Source of the DNA: an uncultured Erythrobacter sp.
GTDB taxonomy: Bacteria; Pseudomonadota; Alphaproteobacteria; Sphingomonadales; Sphingomonadaceae
DNA length: 5,993 nt
Reading direction: 5' to 3'
Assembly (NCBI GenBank): GCA_913061345.1
Contig: CAJXTZ010000089.1
Span: 1 to 5,993, forward strand
Shown here: positions 5,779 through 5,993 of the stretch, one piece after another
Layout of the letters: each line of letters starts with the position of its first letter
How positions within the stretch are numbered: the stretch's first letter is position 1
The notes under the pieces: model-generated
Seen by the model: the letters and a program-made list of their open reading frames with translations, nothing else
Database searches by the model: none
Told to the model about the DNA's origin: nothing
Translations under genes and position numbers: made by a program

Positions 5779-5993
5779 AGCGACCCCGGCATCGATCCGA
5801 TCACTGCGACGGCAATTTTCGCGCTCGCACCACCACCCGAGAGCTTTGCGAAGGGCCGCGACTTTGCGGCCTGGCTCGGCCCCACACCAAGGCAGCACTC
5901 CAGCGGTGGGAAGGAGAAGCTGGGCGAGCGCGCAGCGATGCGAAGGTTGCTCATCATCGGCAGCAGCGCGGTCGTGCTTCAGGCCAGTAAGCG
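5776..5993 (+). pseudogene. IS110-family transposase, C-terminal fragment (runs off the right edge)
   Basis: In the frame of 5776 the peptide contains DPGIDPITATAIFALAPPPE, then SFAKGRDFAAWLGPTPRQHS, then SGGKEKLG and RRLLIIGSSAVV. This is the C-terminal Transposase_20 (IS116/IS110/IS902) domain, recognisable by the P-G-I-x-P-x-T-A helix-hairpin-helix, F-x-x-G-R-x-F-A-A-W-L-G, T-P-R-Q-x-S-S-G-G-K and R-R-L-L-I-I-G blocks. The domain holds the conserved serine of these unusual DEDD/serine transposases (SSGGK). The whole N-terminal RuvC-like DEDD domain is missing: the element is fused directly to the IS3 OrfA remnant at about 5766-5776. Between KLG and RRLL about half a dozen residues usual in the family (like T-S-K-M-G) seem to be absent, and P-G-I-G-P reads P-G-I-D-P, so this copy also looks decayed. 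The frame is still open at the window end. Confidence 0.78.

Noticed and set aside
1..5993. CRISPR array, tRNA, rRNA, toxin-antitoxin or phage genes
   Set aside because: I looked for regularly spaced repeats, cloverleaf-like segments and small paired genes and saw none that could be supported.

Overview
The base composition, gene content and insertion-sequence remnants suggest accessory catabolic DNA of a proteobacterium. The protein style and the IS families fit an aromatic-degrading alphaproteobacterium such as a sphingomonad, but no taxonomic marker is present and this is inference. The window reads as a catabolic gene cluster ending in a graveyard of decayed insertion sequences.

Left edge (1-326): the first 28 codons of a leftward gene look like the N-terminus of an IclR-family regulator. 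A roughly 240-base divergent intergenic region follows, with three short perfect inverted repeats packed between 98 and 155. Next comes a rightward three-gene operon (327-3168) coding for the lower part of a meta-cleavage pathway: 2-hydroxypenta-2,4-dienoate hydratase (mhpD/dmpE/xylJ type), acylating acetaldehyde dehydrogenase (mhpF/dmpF/xylQ type) and 4-hydroxy-2-oxovalerate aldolase (mhpE/dmpG/xylK type). Together they turn the dienoate left after ring cleavage and hydrolysis into pyruvate and acetyl-CoA (or propionyl-CoA for a longer side chain). The dehydrogenase and aldolase genes overlap by ATGA, as expected for two enzymes that form a substrate-channelling complex. No ring-cleavage dioxygenase or C-C hydrolase lies in the window, so the aromatic substrate cannot be named.

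Middle (3169-3500): an AT-rich (about 38% GC by hand count of 3181-3480) non-coding stretch of 332 bases. It holds four near-identical copies of a 10-base motif (consensus like GTAACGTCAT), two of which form a perfect 18-base dyad just upstream of the next gene. This gene (3501-5144) is a complete AMP-forming acyl-CoA synthetase with all the core motifs. Its GC (about 51% in sampled lines) is visibly lower than that of the upstream operon (about 60% in sampled lines), so it may have a different origin and its own control.

Right end (5145-5993): no intact gene. I see a leftward fragment resembling the C-terminal part of an IS3-family OrfB transposase, then the rightward 5' part of an IS3-family OrfA gene broken by a TGA in place of a conserved Trp codon. 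That OrfA is cut off and joined to the C-terminal part of an IS110-family transposase, which runs off the right edge. This layered debris marks a recombination boundary of the catabolic segment.
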